NCBI GenBank assembly: GCA_947095535.1
Contig: OX352774.1
Location: 42,734,496-42,798,495, forward strand
Reading direction: 5' to 3'
DNA length: 64,000 nucleotides
DNA from: Poecilobothrus nobilitatus
Taxonomy: Eukaryota; Arthropoda; Insecta; Diptera; Dolichopodidae
Shown here: positions 49,400-61,956 of the stretch, piece after piece
Numbering within the stretch: the stretch's first letter is position 1
Layout: the number at the start of each line of letters is the position of its first letter
Translations under genes and position numbers: made by a program
Notes under the pieces: generated by a model
Seen by the model: only the letters and a program-made list of their open reading frames with translations
What the model was told of the DNA's origin: nothing
Database searches by the model: none

Positions 49400-51230
49400 C
49401 TTAGGTAATTTACCATTAAAGGTGATATACGCCACTGTCATAAAATCTAGTGATTACTTATGTGTTAGATCAGCCTTCACTAATAGAAACAAAAATTTAA
49501 GACAAAAATTTAAAAAATCTAAAACAAAATTTTTAAAAATAATTTGCATTCATTTAATTAATATCAATGAATTTGTATTAACTTAAAAATGTTCGTACAT
49601 ATTCAACTATTCAAAAAAATTTTGTAATTCTTAATCTTATTTTAAAATCCCACTTTTAATTTTTCTATTTTATAACTTTTAAGAAAGGAAAAAAATTCAT
49701 TTTACCTAATGACCTAAAAACTAAAAAAAAAAAAAAAAAAAAACTGTCAAATCGTTTAACCAAAATAAATAAATCTTTAGTTAACATTTACATCAAGGTA
49801 ATGAAACCGGAATAATTCAACGTTGTTGGAATTATTTATTAATTAAAACATGTTTTATTACAGCCGGTATATATTAAGTGTCAAAAATGAATTAAATTAC
49901 AAATTTCTAATGATTTCTTTGTAAAAACCATTCAGTTTTAATCAAATTCAATGGATTGTTAATGGTGTTTTCAATATGCAGAGGCTTCTAATACTGTGTT
50001 GTATATTTTGTATTATAATAATACATATATTAAAATCACTATAACACATCCTACACTCTTGTAATACATTAATATAGGCGGCAAAATAATATTCAAGTCA
50101 AAGAACTTTCTGATAAAAAAAACCAGTCAATTTTATCTTTGAGACTAGCTATCGTATATCTGATTTAAATATTTTGACACTTTTTCTAATAAGGTATAAA
50201 TCAATTTCTAGAATCTTAAATTATCTAAATTTATTTTAGACTTAATGAATAGAATAAATTAAAATGGAAAAGTAAATTTAAATAAAGAGTGACCCACCAA
50301 TAAATAATAATGTATCAAGAATTTGTTTGTTAAAGATTAAAAATTTTAAAACAAAAGTGTTGTTTTATTCACTTATAGGTTACTTTGTAAAATTAAAATG
50401 TATTAAAAATGGATATAAATTTTAATTTTAAATTGTGGGTTAAGATATTATGGAATCGCGATGATTTTTCGAAAAAAAAAATTCTTGAATTATCAAAATC
50501 TAGAATTTTATCTTGAAAACAAAATATTTATTTTAGGATTTTTGAAAAATTTCGGTGCGCGGTGCGTTTTTATCATCAGAATTTCAAAATTTTGTTTAGG
50601 ATGGTTTGAGGGTGACTCTTATATTATTTTAAATGGTTTTTATTCTAAAATATATATGGAAAAAAAATAATTAGGATGCAATTTATATAGTACGTTACAA
50701 AATCAATGCTATTTTTGCAGAATATGTGTAAATATCATTGCCATTGGGCATATGTCGGCACCATAGATATATTACTAATAGATGGTATTGAAGGTATAGC
50801 CGTTTCTTTTATTCTTATATGTTTCCCTATCTTAAGGTATTCAATCAAAAAAATACATATATATGCATTTTATAATACGTATATATTTCGTTCATTCAAC
50901 TGTTTATATATATGAAAATATTGTAAAACAGTTTCTCAAACCCTTCACATTTTTCATTTAAGAGAGAGTTCCATTTAAGAGATTTTAAGTTGTTATATTA
51001 CTTAATAATTGATATATTTTATTTTTAAAATTAAAATTTAATTTAATTAAGATTATTAAAAATTTTAACTAAGTACTAATTTGGTTAACAAAACAAGTGA
51101 TAAAACTTTAAAAAAAACTAGAAAAGAAAATATAATATCTTTTAGGAAACTGTTTTTGAAGAAACTTAAGCAATACATACATAAGCACGGTTCAATCAGC
51201 TACTTCTCAAAATTAATTAAAAATATTTTC
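49400..51230. other. A+T-rich DNA, nothing recognised
   Basis: Short open frames of 69 codons at 50461-50670 and 50706-50915 show no domain and no codon pattern I would defend. Confidence 0.5.
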
Positions 51231-51232
51231 TT

Positions 51233-51268
51233 GCCTACCTAGGCTAATTGCCTACCTAGGGCTAATTA
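51233..51268. repeat. Short tandem duplication
   Basis: TTGCCTACCTAGGCTAA is followed at once by TTGCCTACCTAGGGCTAA. Confidence 0.85.
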
Positions 51269-51269
51269 T

Positions 51270-54200
51270 CTATGGTCGGTACCAATATATTATTGTTTTT
51301 ACTTGCTACTTGGTAATGTGAAGATAAGCTAAATAAATACAAAATATGGGGACTCACTAAAAAACCGAATGCAATCACGAAAAAAAAAGTAAATAAATAA
51401 TAAATTCAAAATCATTCTAATTTAAATGAAATTGATTTTATGTTTTGTTTTTTTTTTTTTATTCAAAATTTTATGCAAGATTTTGACTTAAATTTTTTTT
51501 TTTTTTTCTACTTTGTATTTTTTAATACCTACATTAATACGTCTTTCAAGATTTTTTTTTTAGATTTTTTCGATATCGGAAGTGAGTCTTAAGATATGCA
51601 TACATATATTAAAAAAGTGTAAATGATATATTGGATTAGATTTTTAGAAAAAAAAATTTTTATTAGTGGGTATAAGGTTAATTAGGTTTATAACTAATTA
51701 ATTTTTTTTTTTTTTTTTTGCATACATTTTCGCGTAAAAAAAAATTCTCATACTAATTTAAATTTCAAAGTTATCGAAATTTAATACTAGAAACATATAT
51801 TATTAAAATTTTATGTCTTTTTGTCTCAAAGATCAACATTAAATGAATAAAGTAAATTAATGAGTTTTTATTAATTGGCTTCACTATTATATGGTTTATA
51901 TTTTAATTTTTACGATCTGTCAATTTGCTACTTTACGATCAATAATATTTTAATACTTGGATTTTGGCCTGATATAATATTTAAATTACTTTTTTTTTTT
52001 TTAGAATGCTGTAGATATTTTATAAGAATTAATAAATTATTTATATTTAATTTTAATTAAATATATAGATATAAAATTTAACAGATTATAAGATTTATTT
52101 TATTACGAATATCTTATAAAGTTTAAATAAAGAAAAAACAAAGATTATTTTGCATATATATTTTAGAAAAAACCTATTTATTTACTAACACGTATAAATA
52201 AGAAATATTTAAATAGAATTCTGTATGAATTAATATTATTTTTCATATTAAAATTTAATTCTTTGCATAATTTTTTTTCTACATTTCCTACACCCCAACT
52301 ATCTAAATATTTTCTTAATTGCAACTTTAGTTTTAAATTAATTTTACTTAACCGTTATTCATAATTGACATTATCTATTTCACGACAAGTAAGTTACAGT
52401 TTTAATCGTAGTTGTGCGCCATCTCTTATCTGATAAAAACATATTATTTATTTTTGTTTATATGCTTTTTTTATATTTATATTTATTTTGGTTATTATAT
52501 ATTATATTATATTATATATTTGGTTATTATATATGTATATAACATAGATAATAATATAACCAAAATATATTTGGTTATTATATTTATATATATTATATTT
52601 TTTGCAGAAATATGATAAATATTATAGCAGAACTAGACGACGTTGCACAGGTACCATTTAAATAAATGTTTTTTTTTTTTATTTTATCTGAAATCTTAAC
52701 AAAATTCTAATATATTTTTAAAAGAACATAATAACTTAAAATAAAAATATTTGGTGAATCGTCAATTCGACATCGAAACGAAATAGGTTAAAAATTTTAA
52801 TAGTTTGAATATTTCCGCTCTAATAATAAAATGAACAATAAAATTTCGAAAATCTTTTAGATGTTCGAACGTAAAAATTTAATTACTAACATTATAGACC
52901 TTTTTTTTTTATACGAGCAGAGTGATTAACTGTAAAAATAAAATTCTTGTTATATTTGAAGGCTCAGATTTTGTAATTCGTGTTTTTTTTTTTTTTTAAT
53001 CTCACATAATTTACATTCATTTTTTAAAAGTCTGTACATGCAAACACTTAAATGTATTTGAGCAAGTTGTAAATGTATTGTGAGAAAAAATTTCGAAAAC
53101 TGACATTTCATAAATATTTTTTTTTTCTTTTATACTTTTGCTTTTTTTTTTTAAGAAAAATATCATTTTTGTCAATTTTTTTTTCGAGTTTTCGACATTC
53201 ACCCACACATGCCAAATTTTATATTAAAATTAAATTTGGAATCTTTTCTTTAACATATCAAAATTTCAATATATTTTCAGTAAAATAAAATTTTCAGTTT
53301 TTCCTAGTGTTTCATATCGCGCAATTTAATACACTCAAAAATAATGAGAGTACACAATCAATGTTTTTTAAAAAATTTTTTAGAAGGTTTCTTTTTTTTA
53401 GAATAATTTTAGTTTAAATAGTTTTTTCTTGTTGAAAGGTAGTTAGAAGATATTTTTTAAAAGGCATATTTATGAATGAAAATTTACAATTTAAAAATAA
53501 TTTGGAACTGTAATGCTCCCTTAGAACGAAATTGGAAAAAATCTGTGGTTTTTGTGTTATTTCCAGATTTCTAGGAGGACTATAATAGTTTTTCAGAAAA
53601 ATATGTTTATTTTTTTTTTAAAAAGAGGACTACTATTTAGCTTTCCTTTCTCAGTGTCCAGGGCTTTTAAAAATTAATTAATCACACCATATTAAGATTA
53701 TGGTTTACAATCGTGGGTGAACACATTATATTTCGAGTACAGCATAATAAATTGACAAGTACATTATTTTAAGTTTTTTCTTTGTTATTTTATTCGTACA
53801 TTTTTATTTTTGTTAAAAATTCATTTTATCCATTAATTTTAATTTTTAATTTAAAAATAACTTTCGTTTAGTTATAATAAAAGATGACGTTTTACTAAAA
53901 TATTTTTTTTTTATTAAATTAGAACGATTTGAGAAAAATCTGTGCATGCTTTATTAAGAATGTGCTAAAAAAAAATTAAAGTTGAGTTTATAATGAAATT
54001 TACACTGATGATAATAGTAATTTCTCTTATAAATTTAGAAACAACATTTAACATTAAACCGATATCTATATATATGTAAAACTAAAAAAATACAGATCGA
54101 AAGTAAAAAAAACGCCTCATATTGAATATTAATCTTAACTTTATATTATACAGTGTTTTTCTTGTATTGATGGAAACCTATTTTAATTATATACAATCTT

Positions 54201-55585
54201 TTAAAATTTAATCTTTTTTTGTTTTTAAATTATTACCTAAATGTTGCATTTACAATGAATAGCAACCTAATGAAAGTTTCAAACTATCAACAAAAATTGA
54301 TTTAATTGAAATCCTTGAATTAGAAAATAAAAAATATATATAAAATACCACAATTTATGAATATTCATTAAAAATTAATTATTATATTGTGTATAATATA
54401 TAATAAATTTTTAAATATTTATTCCATAAAAAAAAATAAAAATTTATTAAATCATAATTAATAAATAAACTTTTGCCATTTTATTATACCTACAGCATTT
54501 TTTTTTTTTTTTAATATATAATAGTAACCTATAAATATGCAATTAATGTTATAATTTAATATTGTGGTTTTCCATATTTTATTAAAATGAATAATTTTCA
54601 TAATTTTTTTTTTAACATTTATTAGAAAATGTTTAAAATTCAATCAATAAAATTAGTAAAATTATATTAGTCTAATTGATTCAATAAAATGTAATAAACC
54701 ATAAAAAAACCATATTGGAAAAAAAAATATGTTTTAAACCACAATTGAGCAACTAAAACTAAACCAATGCTATTATTTTCTTTTTTTCTATTTTTAATTT
54801 TAATTCTCTAATCAGTTCAATACAACTGAATATCAAAGTATTATTATTATAGGTTTTGTTTTAATAATTTTAATATTTTATAATTTTTTAATTATTGGGT
54901 TTGTAATCTTTGGTTTCAATATTTGAAATAATTTTTGGCTGAATAAAATTACTGTAGATGAGTGAAATTATATATTATGTATATATAAAAAATATGATTT
55001 TGGTTTTTGTAAACATTAAAGTAACAACACTAAAACTATTAGTAGGTCGTCATATATATATAAAATTATAATTAAATTATTTGCTAATTTAACTATTAAA
55101 TACCTGGTTTTATTTTAAATGATTTTTAAAAATTTACTGATGTTTTACATATTATTAAACGGGTTTGTATAGGTTTGTTGAATTTTTGTAGATCACATTT
55201 AGGATTTAGGATTTTTATAAATTTTTTTAAAACTCTGAACTAGAATATCTCACAAATAGTAAACATAACTTAGTCTAGGCTAGGATTGTATAGAATTATT
55301 GACAAGAAGAAGCTAAAATTAATATTAATTTCTTCCATACCAATTAAAATATCATGATGTGACTTAATTGGACTCGAACAAACAAAGATAAATCAGTTAA
55401 GATTATTATATTTTCTAGTATAATTGTGTCAGTTTATCAGAAACATATCTTTAAAAATTAATTCTACCTTCAAAGCGATTTAACAATGAAGCGATTACAA
55501 AATAAATAATTAAACACTACTATAGCAGCACTTCCTAAACTTATAATAATTACAAACCCAATCTATTTTTATTTTATTTTTTATT
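51270..55585. other. A+T-rich DNA, nothing recognised
   Basis: About 4.3 kb without gene or repeat family member. Near 52495-52590 there are several copies of GGTTATTATAT in both orientations. Confidence 0.5.
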
Positions 55586-55591
55586 TGTTAA

Positions 55592-56159
55592 CCCTTCAGT
55601 AGTCGCGTTCTGGTCTTTCCGACTCAAATCTATTTTAGAAGCCAATAATTTTTCTTAAGCATATAAATACTCTTTATTTTCCCAGTAGCTGAGTTTTAAT
55701 ATTTTCTGAAACAAAAGCTGTCATTTTGTCGACGATTTTTTGAAAACTTTATTCATATTTTGCAATGTGAAAAACAGGGTCTGAAACACTTTATTTCCAA
55801 TTCCCTGAAATCTTTATTTGTTTTTATTTTGAATTTTTTATTCCCAACAATAAAGATTCCGAAATTTTGTATTGAAGAAATGTTTATTATTAAATTTCAC
55901 ATAAAATTGTAAAGTTTCATGAATTTTGGTGTACATTTACATCAATAGCAACAAAAAATGTCAAAAATACAAAGTGCAATTGTTTAAAATATTAATAAGT
56001 AAATGTTTTATTATTTGTAAAAAACCAAAAAACTTATCTGAAAAAAAATATTCAGATGATATCGTATATTATTAGCGCACACTTATGTATTGCTAAGTTT
56101 GGTTCAATATGACCCAGCGCGACTATTTATGAAACAAATATTACGCGAGTACTGAAGGG
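55592..56159. mobile_element. piggyBac-like MITE
   Basis: TTAA sits on both sides (55588-55591, 56160-56163). The inverted ends CCCTTCAGTAGTCGCG and CGCGAGTACTGAAGGG pair at 15 of 16 positions. TTAA duplication with CCC-starting ends is the hallmark of piggyBac transposons. A second AGTCGCG motif lies inside the right end (reverse complement at about 56117-56127), as subterminal repeats do in that group. At 568 bp with no transposase frame it is non-autonomous. Confidence 0.9.
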
Positions 56160-56169
56160 TTAAATTTTT

Positions 56170-57226
56170 TAAACTAAATTAAACCAATTATTTATTTTCT
56201 CCACATGAAATTATTCTTTAATTAACATGAAGTTTTTTTGATTTATATCACCTTATATTTAAGATATTAATAAACCGACTTCCTTCTTTAATTCTTTAAA
56301 TGGAAATCCTAAACAAAATTTTTAAGTTGAGATCTGTTCCTCCTATATATATTGTGATATTCATATACGCAGTTAATCATCGAAAATTTATTATTGTAGT
56401 TAAAATTCACTTAACATCACAACACAACACAATAAATAGTTTATAGGAAAAGGACAAATACATAATATATATATATATAAAAAAAAAATCTGACATTAAA
56501 AATAATTTAAAAATGAATTTAAAATTTTTATGATTTCAAAATGAAAATTAATGATTTTTAATATCTGGTAGTCAGTGTATTTGGGGTGCTGATTTTATTT
56601 TGAAGTTTAAACTTACTTACTACAATAAAATTGTAGAAAGAGTCAGACATAATACATTCATCAAATTATGATAAATTATTATTGCAAATTAAAAATAAAG
56701 AAATAAGAAAAAATATAAGTGAAAAAAAGAAAGTGATTATTATGCATTTTATTAATGATAAAAAATGAAGAAACAAAATGATAATTAATCATAAAAATTG
56801 AATAGGTGGAGTCTTTAATTAATTACGTATATAGGACTAAAGGATTAAATAAATTGTTTTTGTTCTGGAAATTTGCATTTCATAAATTTTTAATTAACAT
56901 TGATCTACAAATAAAAGAATAAAATGTTTTGCTGATAATTATAAAAAATGAGGGTGTATAAATATAAGACTATTCAATTAAATGTAAGTTCAAGTATCTT
57001 TCAGTTTATTTTAATTCAGTTTTAACTTTAAAAACATAAGAAAAAAAAATTTTTTTTATACCACAAAGATTTTTATACCAACTCTATAAATTAAATCAAT
57101 TCATCTGAAAGATTCTTCACTTTTAGTTATTTTGACTTATTTAATTTGATCCTAAAATAAAGCTGTCCAGATACTAAAATTTATCGCCTATATTTTCCTT
57201 TTATTCGTAAATAAATTGTTCGAATT
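56170..57226. other. A+T-rich DNA, nothing recognised
   Basis: No gene or repeat family member identified. Confidence 0.5.
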
Positions 57227-57228
57227 TT

Positions 57229-57501
57229 TAGTTATTGTACAGATAATATTATTCAGTCTGTAATCTGTAGTCTTATTACCTTCTATAATCTGTAGTGTAA
57301 TCTGTAGTGTAAGTTAGTTATTGTATAGAGAATATTATTCAGTCTGTAATCTGTAGTGTAATTCAGTCTGTAATCTGTAGTGTTATTACCTTCTATCTGT
57401 ACAATAATCTGTAGTGTAAGTTAGTTATTGTATAGAGAATATTATTCAGTCTGTAATCTGTAGTGTAATTCAGTCTGTAATCTGTAGTATTATTACCTTC
57501 T
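57229..57501. repeat. Tandem repeat, ~86-107-bp unit, about 2.7 copies
   Basis: Units start with GTTATTGTA-AGA-AATATTATT at 57231, 57317 and 57424. Each is itself built of the sub-repeat CAGTCTGTAATCTGTAGTGT. The second and third units are nearly identical, suggesting recent duplication. Confidence 0.92.
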
Positions 57502-57784
57502 GAAACATTACAGAAACATATAAATACCTTTTGGGCAACACACGTGGAGAAATTAAAAATATCATACCCAATCTTCAACCAATCCGACGTAATGCACGCA
57601 GAATAGCTCTTTCTCTTAGTTACGTAGTAGGAGATCAGAACTTGAACTACGAAATATAGGAACTCATTCTTAGTACGTACTACGTACGTCCAAATTTTAG
57701 AATACATTACCACCACAGATTTCCTTTGAGTCGTATAATTTATAGAAGCTCAAGGAGTCAGTCAATTTACACCTGTTGAAATAC

Positions 57785-58018
57785 CCATTTAATTCCACTC
57801 CTACAATATAAGTTCAATTCCCCACTTCCTTATCTTCTTTCCGTTCGTTATTCTATTCCTCAGCTATTATACTGCTTTGCAGTTAGGATGATTAGTTTAT
57901 TATACTAGCTAAGGAGGTAGGAGGTTTTAGTGGGTAAAAATTCCACACTTCTAAAGGGGCATAGGTTTTACGTGATGTTTTTTAAAGATTAACACCTCCC
58001 ACAGGAAAATAAAAAGAA
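57785..58018 (+). mobile_element. Retroposon R3 copy
   Basis: It shares with 5300-5533 the words CTATTATACTGC, GCTAAGGAGGTAGGAGG, TTTTAGTGGG, AGATTAACACCTCCCACAGG and an A-rich end (AAAATAAAAAG). Confidence 0.65.
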
Positions 58019-58378
58019 CATATAATATTACTTATTTACTCATTTTAAATTTTTTTTCTCATTTTCACTCCTAGAAGGAGCATACGGAGTATGCCCAGTA
58101 AACTATTTATTTTTCATATTTAACAAAGCCACATTTTCCGAAATCATTAGTTTTACTAAGCCGTTGATTGCTCGACTGTAATTGTATTATACTGAAAACG
58201 CAAGTATATTTTATTATTTCTGCGCCATCTATTATTTATGTAAGAGTTCTCTTTCTTTTCACATTTATTATATATTACAGTATCATATTAACTATATATA
58301 CATAATTTTTTATTTAATTGTATTATAATAATTATTATATTATCAGAAAATTTTATATTATTTTTTATTAATTTATAT

Positions 58379-58455
58379 AACCCAGTCGGGGCTTAAATCC
58401 AAGATCTTTCAAACGAAAATCAGGTTTCTTAACCACTCCAACATTAGCTGGATCT
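58379..58455 (-). mobile_element. SINE2 head, minus-strand copy
   Basis: The minus strand reads GTTGGAGTGGTTAAGAAACC, TTTCGTTTGAAAGATCTTGG and ATTTAAGCCCCGACTGGG. This aligns along the whole SINE2 head at 4759-4837, including the anticodon-arm word and the B-box region. Confidence 0.6.
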
Positions 58456-59156
58456 CATTTTAAAATAATTGTAAACAATTCAATAACAGAAAAATATTAT
58501 ACTTTTAATATACAAAATCGATTGTGCTCGTACTTTTTTATTATAACAGATATGGTCACTTTTATTTAAAGATTTATAAAAAATTTTAATAAATACTGAA
58601 ATAAATTCCTATATTCAAATAAGTATTATTGAACATATTTAAATCTAAAATTATTTTATATAAATTTAAATAGTAGATATTTTAGTTTTCAAGATAAAAT
58701 AAAGCTTTAATATAGAAATAAAAAATTGAATACAAGAGAAAATTCGAAAAAAAAAAAAATAAAAGAAAAAAAATTAAAAAATCCAAATTAAACTTCCTCA
58801 ATTTCATTTTAAAAATAATTTCCTAAACGAATAATTCATTTGTACTACTAATTCTTATAGTTTTTACATATTGGGTTTAACCAGTATATGTATATATATA
58901 CTTTATACTGACAAAATATCTATATATTTCAATCAATATACATATTAAATATTAAGTAAATAATTCATGTTCTACTTTTAATAGGATCCTTTTATATAAA
59001 CCTAAAAACAAAGACCATAATTTAAATTTTAAGAAATTATATTGTAATCAAAGTATCCTGAAAATTATTAAAACATAGAAATACAAACGAATTTAAATTG
59101 ACTAGACATAATGAAAAATGAATTCCAAAAAAAAAAAGGAAATTTAAATTCAAACA

Positions 59157-59318
59157 ATTATCGTATTTGGAGATAAATGATTTTCTTTTTCGAAGTTTCT
59201 TTAAACGAAAATGTTCCATCTGCATCACGTTTGTAAGTTTTTCCATTAATTTTTTACAAGCTACAATCAAAGTTTCTTTACGCCCATTTACGCCGATTTG
59301 CACCGTATAGAAAAATTG
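59157..59318 (-). other. Possible terminal exon, weakly RPB3/RPAC1-like
   Basis: On the minus strand an acceptor-like site (CTTCTAAAC branch-like word, then GTGACAG) precedes an open frame beginning QQFFYTVQIGVNGRKETLIV and continuing with ACKKLMEKLTNVMQMEHF and a basic KKLRKRKSF. By eye the pattern F-Y-x-V, then G, E, hydrophobic pair, L, K-L resembles the C-terminus of alpha-like RNA polymerase subunits (RPB3/RPAC1). This is not a secure match: it rests on a few positions, and no upstream exon of such a gene was found. The frame stays open to 59037 but becomes low-complexity. Confidence 0.2.
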
Positions 59319-60362
59319 CTGTCACAATGGAGACGTTTAGAAGCGTAAAAATGGCATTTATTTGTGTGTTGATACTTGTGATTTATTTTGTTTCTGAAAA
59401 TATGTGTATATTCTGAAAAATTTAAGTAAATGTTTTTTGTAAGGTGAAGGATTTTTTTTTACAACTTTTTTAAATAATTTCTCTGTGAAATTCATTTTCT
59501 TTGAAAAAAAAACAATAGTATAAAATAAAAATATCATGAATAACAAATACAATAACACAACACATTTGACATTTCAAAGCTAATTGAAAACGTTAAAGTT
59601 GATCAACTTTTTTCATTAGCTGGGTAAGAAAGCTTCATGAATATATTAAAGTCGCTTCATATTACATGTATTTTCAGCGTGCCAAATGTAAAAAAAAATG
59701 TGAATGTAATAAAAACGATATTTTGGCATGTTAGAAAACATTACAAAATGTAAAATTTTAGGTACCGGTTCTAATTCTATTTAAAATTTTCTATGTATTC
59801 TTCATATATCCGTATAAAATAGAAGTATTTGGGATTATTATATAATTTCTAAAATTAGCAAAAGAGGCACCCAAAATAATTTTTCCTTCATTATTTATGT
59901 TATTCTTATTCTTATAAGAATAACATAAAACAGTTTGAAAAATAAAAACAGTTTCAAAAATAAATTACATAAAACTAAAACAATTTAGTTAAAACAACTG
60001 TCAACATTTTCAAATAGGTTTTAATTGTGAACACAGAAAATAAAAACCATATGGAAAATTTACATTTATCTAATCAACTGTTTACTTCTGTGTTTTACTC
60101 AGCCATATCGGATCTAAAATCCATATAGTATGAAGCAACATTTAATTGCATCTTCTGCAATCAAATACATTTAAATATTTTTTTGACAGCACTTGCGGTA
60201 TCTAACACAAATTTGGATTTGATTGTAGCGGCATCTACCTTTATATTCCTTTTTATTACAATTTTAAATCATACACTTGAATCTGTTTATTGTATTCATA
60301 AAATTATAATTTAAAATTAAAAAGTCTTGCCTATACATAAAAGAATGAGAACAGCCATATTA

Positions 60363-61956
60363 TTATACCCTACACCTAAAGTATAGGGTATATTAACTTT
60401 GGTATGGTGTTTGTAACCACCAAAAGGAAGCGAGTTAGGTATAGACATGTATATATATTCTGAATCAGGATCACCGCCGGAGTTGATTTAGCGATGTCCG
60501 TCCGTCCGTCCGTCCGTACGCACGATAACTCAAAAAATAATGATGCTATCTTGATGAAATTTATATAGTAGGTTACTAATTACGAAAGAAAGGCTAAGTT
60601 CGAATCTGGACAAAATCCGTCCATGGGTTCGGATTCTGGAAGCTTCCGAATGATTCCGGAGCAAACGAGATTATCTCCAAAAGCAACAAAGATAGAACCT
60701 TCAAATTTTGTACAATGATGTTTCTTCCCGTTCCATTTATGTCTCTGAAATTTAAGAGGATGTGGTCCATGGGTTTGGATTTTGGAAGCTTCCGAACGAG
60801 CCCCAGAGCAAATGAGACTATCTCCAAAAACAACAAATATATAACCTTTAAATTTGGCCGAATGGTGTTTTTTCATGTTTGATTTAGGTCTCTGAAATTT
60901 GAGAGGATTTGGCCATGGGTTTAAATTTGAAAGAATTTGAAACGTGGATTCGAATTTTGGAAGCTTCCGAACGAGCCGCAGAGCAAATGAGATTATCTCC
61001 AATACGAACAAAGGTAGAACCTTTGAATTTGGTACAATGGTGTTCTTTCGTGTTTGATTTATGTCTCTGAAATTTAAGAGGATTTGGTTCATGGGTTTGG
61101 TTTTGGAAGCTTCCGAACGAGCCCCAGAGCAAATGAGATTATCTCCAAAACCAATAAAGATATAACCTTTACTTTTGGCAGAATGGTGTTCTTTCATGTA
61201 TGATTTAGGCCTCTGAAATTTGAGAGGATTTGGTCCTTGGGTTCGGATTTTGAAAGCTTCCGAACGAGCCTCAGAGCAAATGATATTATCTCCAAATGCA
61301 ACAAAGATATAACCTTTAAATTAGGCAGAATGGTGTTCCTTCATGTTTGATTTATGTTTCTGAAATTTGTGAGGATTTGGTCCATGGGTTCAAATCTTGG
61401 AAGCTTCCGGACGAGCCCCAGAGCAAACGAGTATATCTCCACAACCAACAAAAATAGAACTTTTATTTTTAGTACAAAGGTGTTCTGTTATGTTTCCTTT
61501 TCTGTAAAATTGGAAACTGATATTTGAAAGAATTTGAACCATGGGTTCGTATTTTGGAAACTTTCGGACGAGCACAAGAGCAACGAGCATATCTCCAAAA
61601 CCAACAAAAGTAGAACCTTTAAATTTAATAGAATGGTGTTCTGGCAAGTTTTCTTTATGTTCCTGAGATGGATTCGATGAATTGGAGTGGCAATTCGGGT
61701 AGCTGACACAAACCTCCCAAGGACTACCAATCTTCGAAAATAATTAAGATAGAAACTTAAAATTTTATACAAGGGTGTCAAGCATATCCCAAGCGGATGC
61801 CTCTTTTACGTTCTTGAAATTCGAGTTGAATAAGACAGAAAAGGGAAGAAGTTCAAGCAGCTGCCAAAAAACTTATGGATTTTTAATTTAATTCGAATTA
61901 TTCAGGTGTAGGGTATTAATAAGTCGGTTGCATCGACTTACTGTTACATTTACTTG
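60363..61956 (+). mobile_element. Helentron-like element, family C, full length
   Basis: Subterminal TACCCTACACCT (60366-60377) is the exact inverse of AGGTGTAGGGTA (61904-61915). Between them lie a GATTTAGCGAT block, a GTCC microsatellite (60497-60516) and seven tandem repeats. The 3' end has a stem-loop TAAGTCG/CGACTTA (61919-61940) and ends TTACATTTACTTG beside T5. This is the DINE-1/Helentron plan known in flies. The 205-codon minus-strand frame at 60580-61197 is the repeat array read backwards, not a protein. No Rep/helicase is present, so it is non-autonomous. Confidence 0.88.
60600..61660. repeat. 147-bp minisatellite, seven units, inside Helentron C
   Basis: The marker GGAAGCTTCCGAACGAGC (with variants) starts at 60638, 60784, 60959, 61105, 61252, 61399 and 61556. 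Most intervals are 146-147 bp; two are longer (175 and 157) because of an extra TTTGAAAGAATTTGAA segment. Central tandem repeats are a known trait of Helentron-related elements. Confidence 0.95.

Noticed and set aside
57393..57716. 107-codon minus-strand open frame
   Set aside because: Its C-terminal part reads the CAGTCTGTAATCTGTAGTGT tandem repeat, and the rest shows no recognisable domain.
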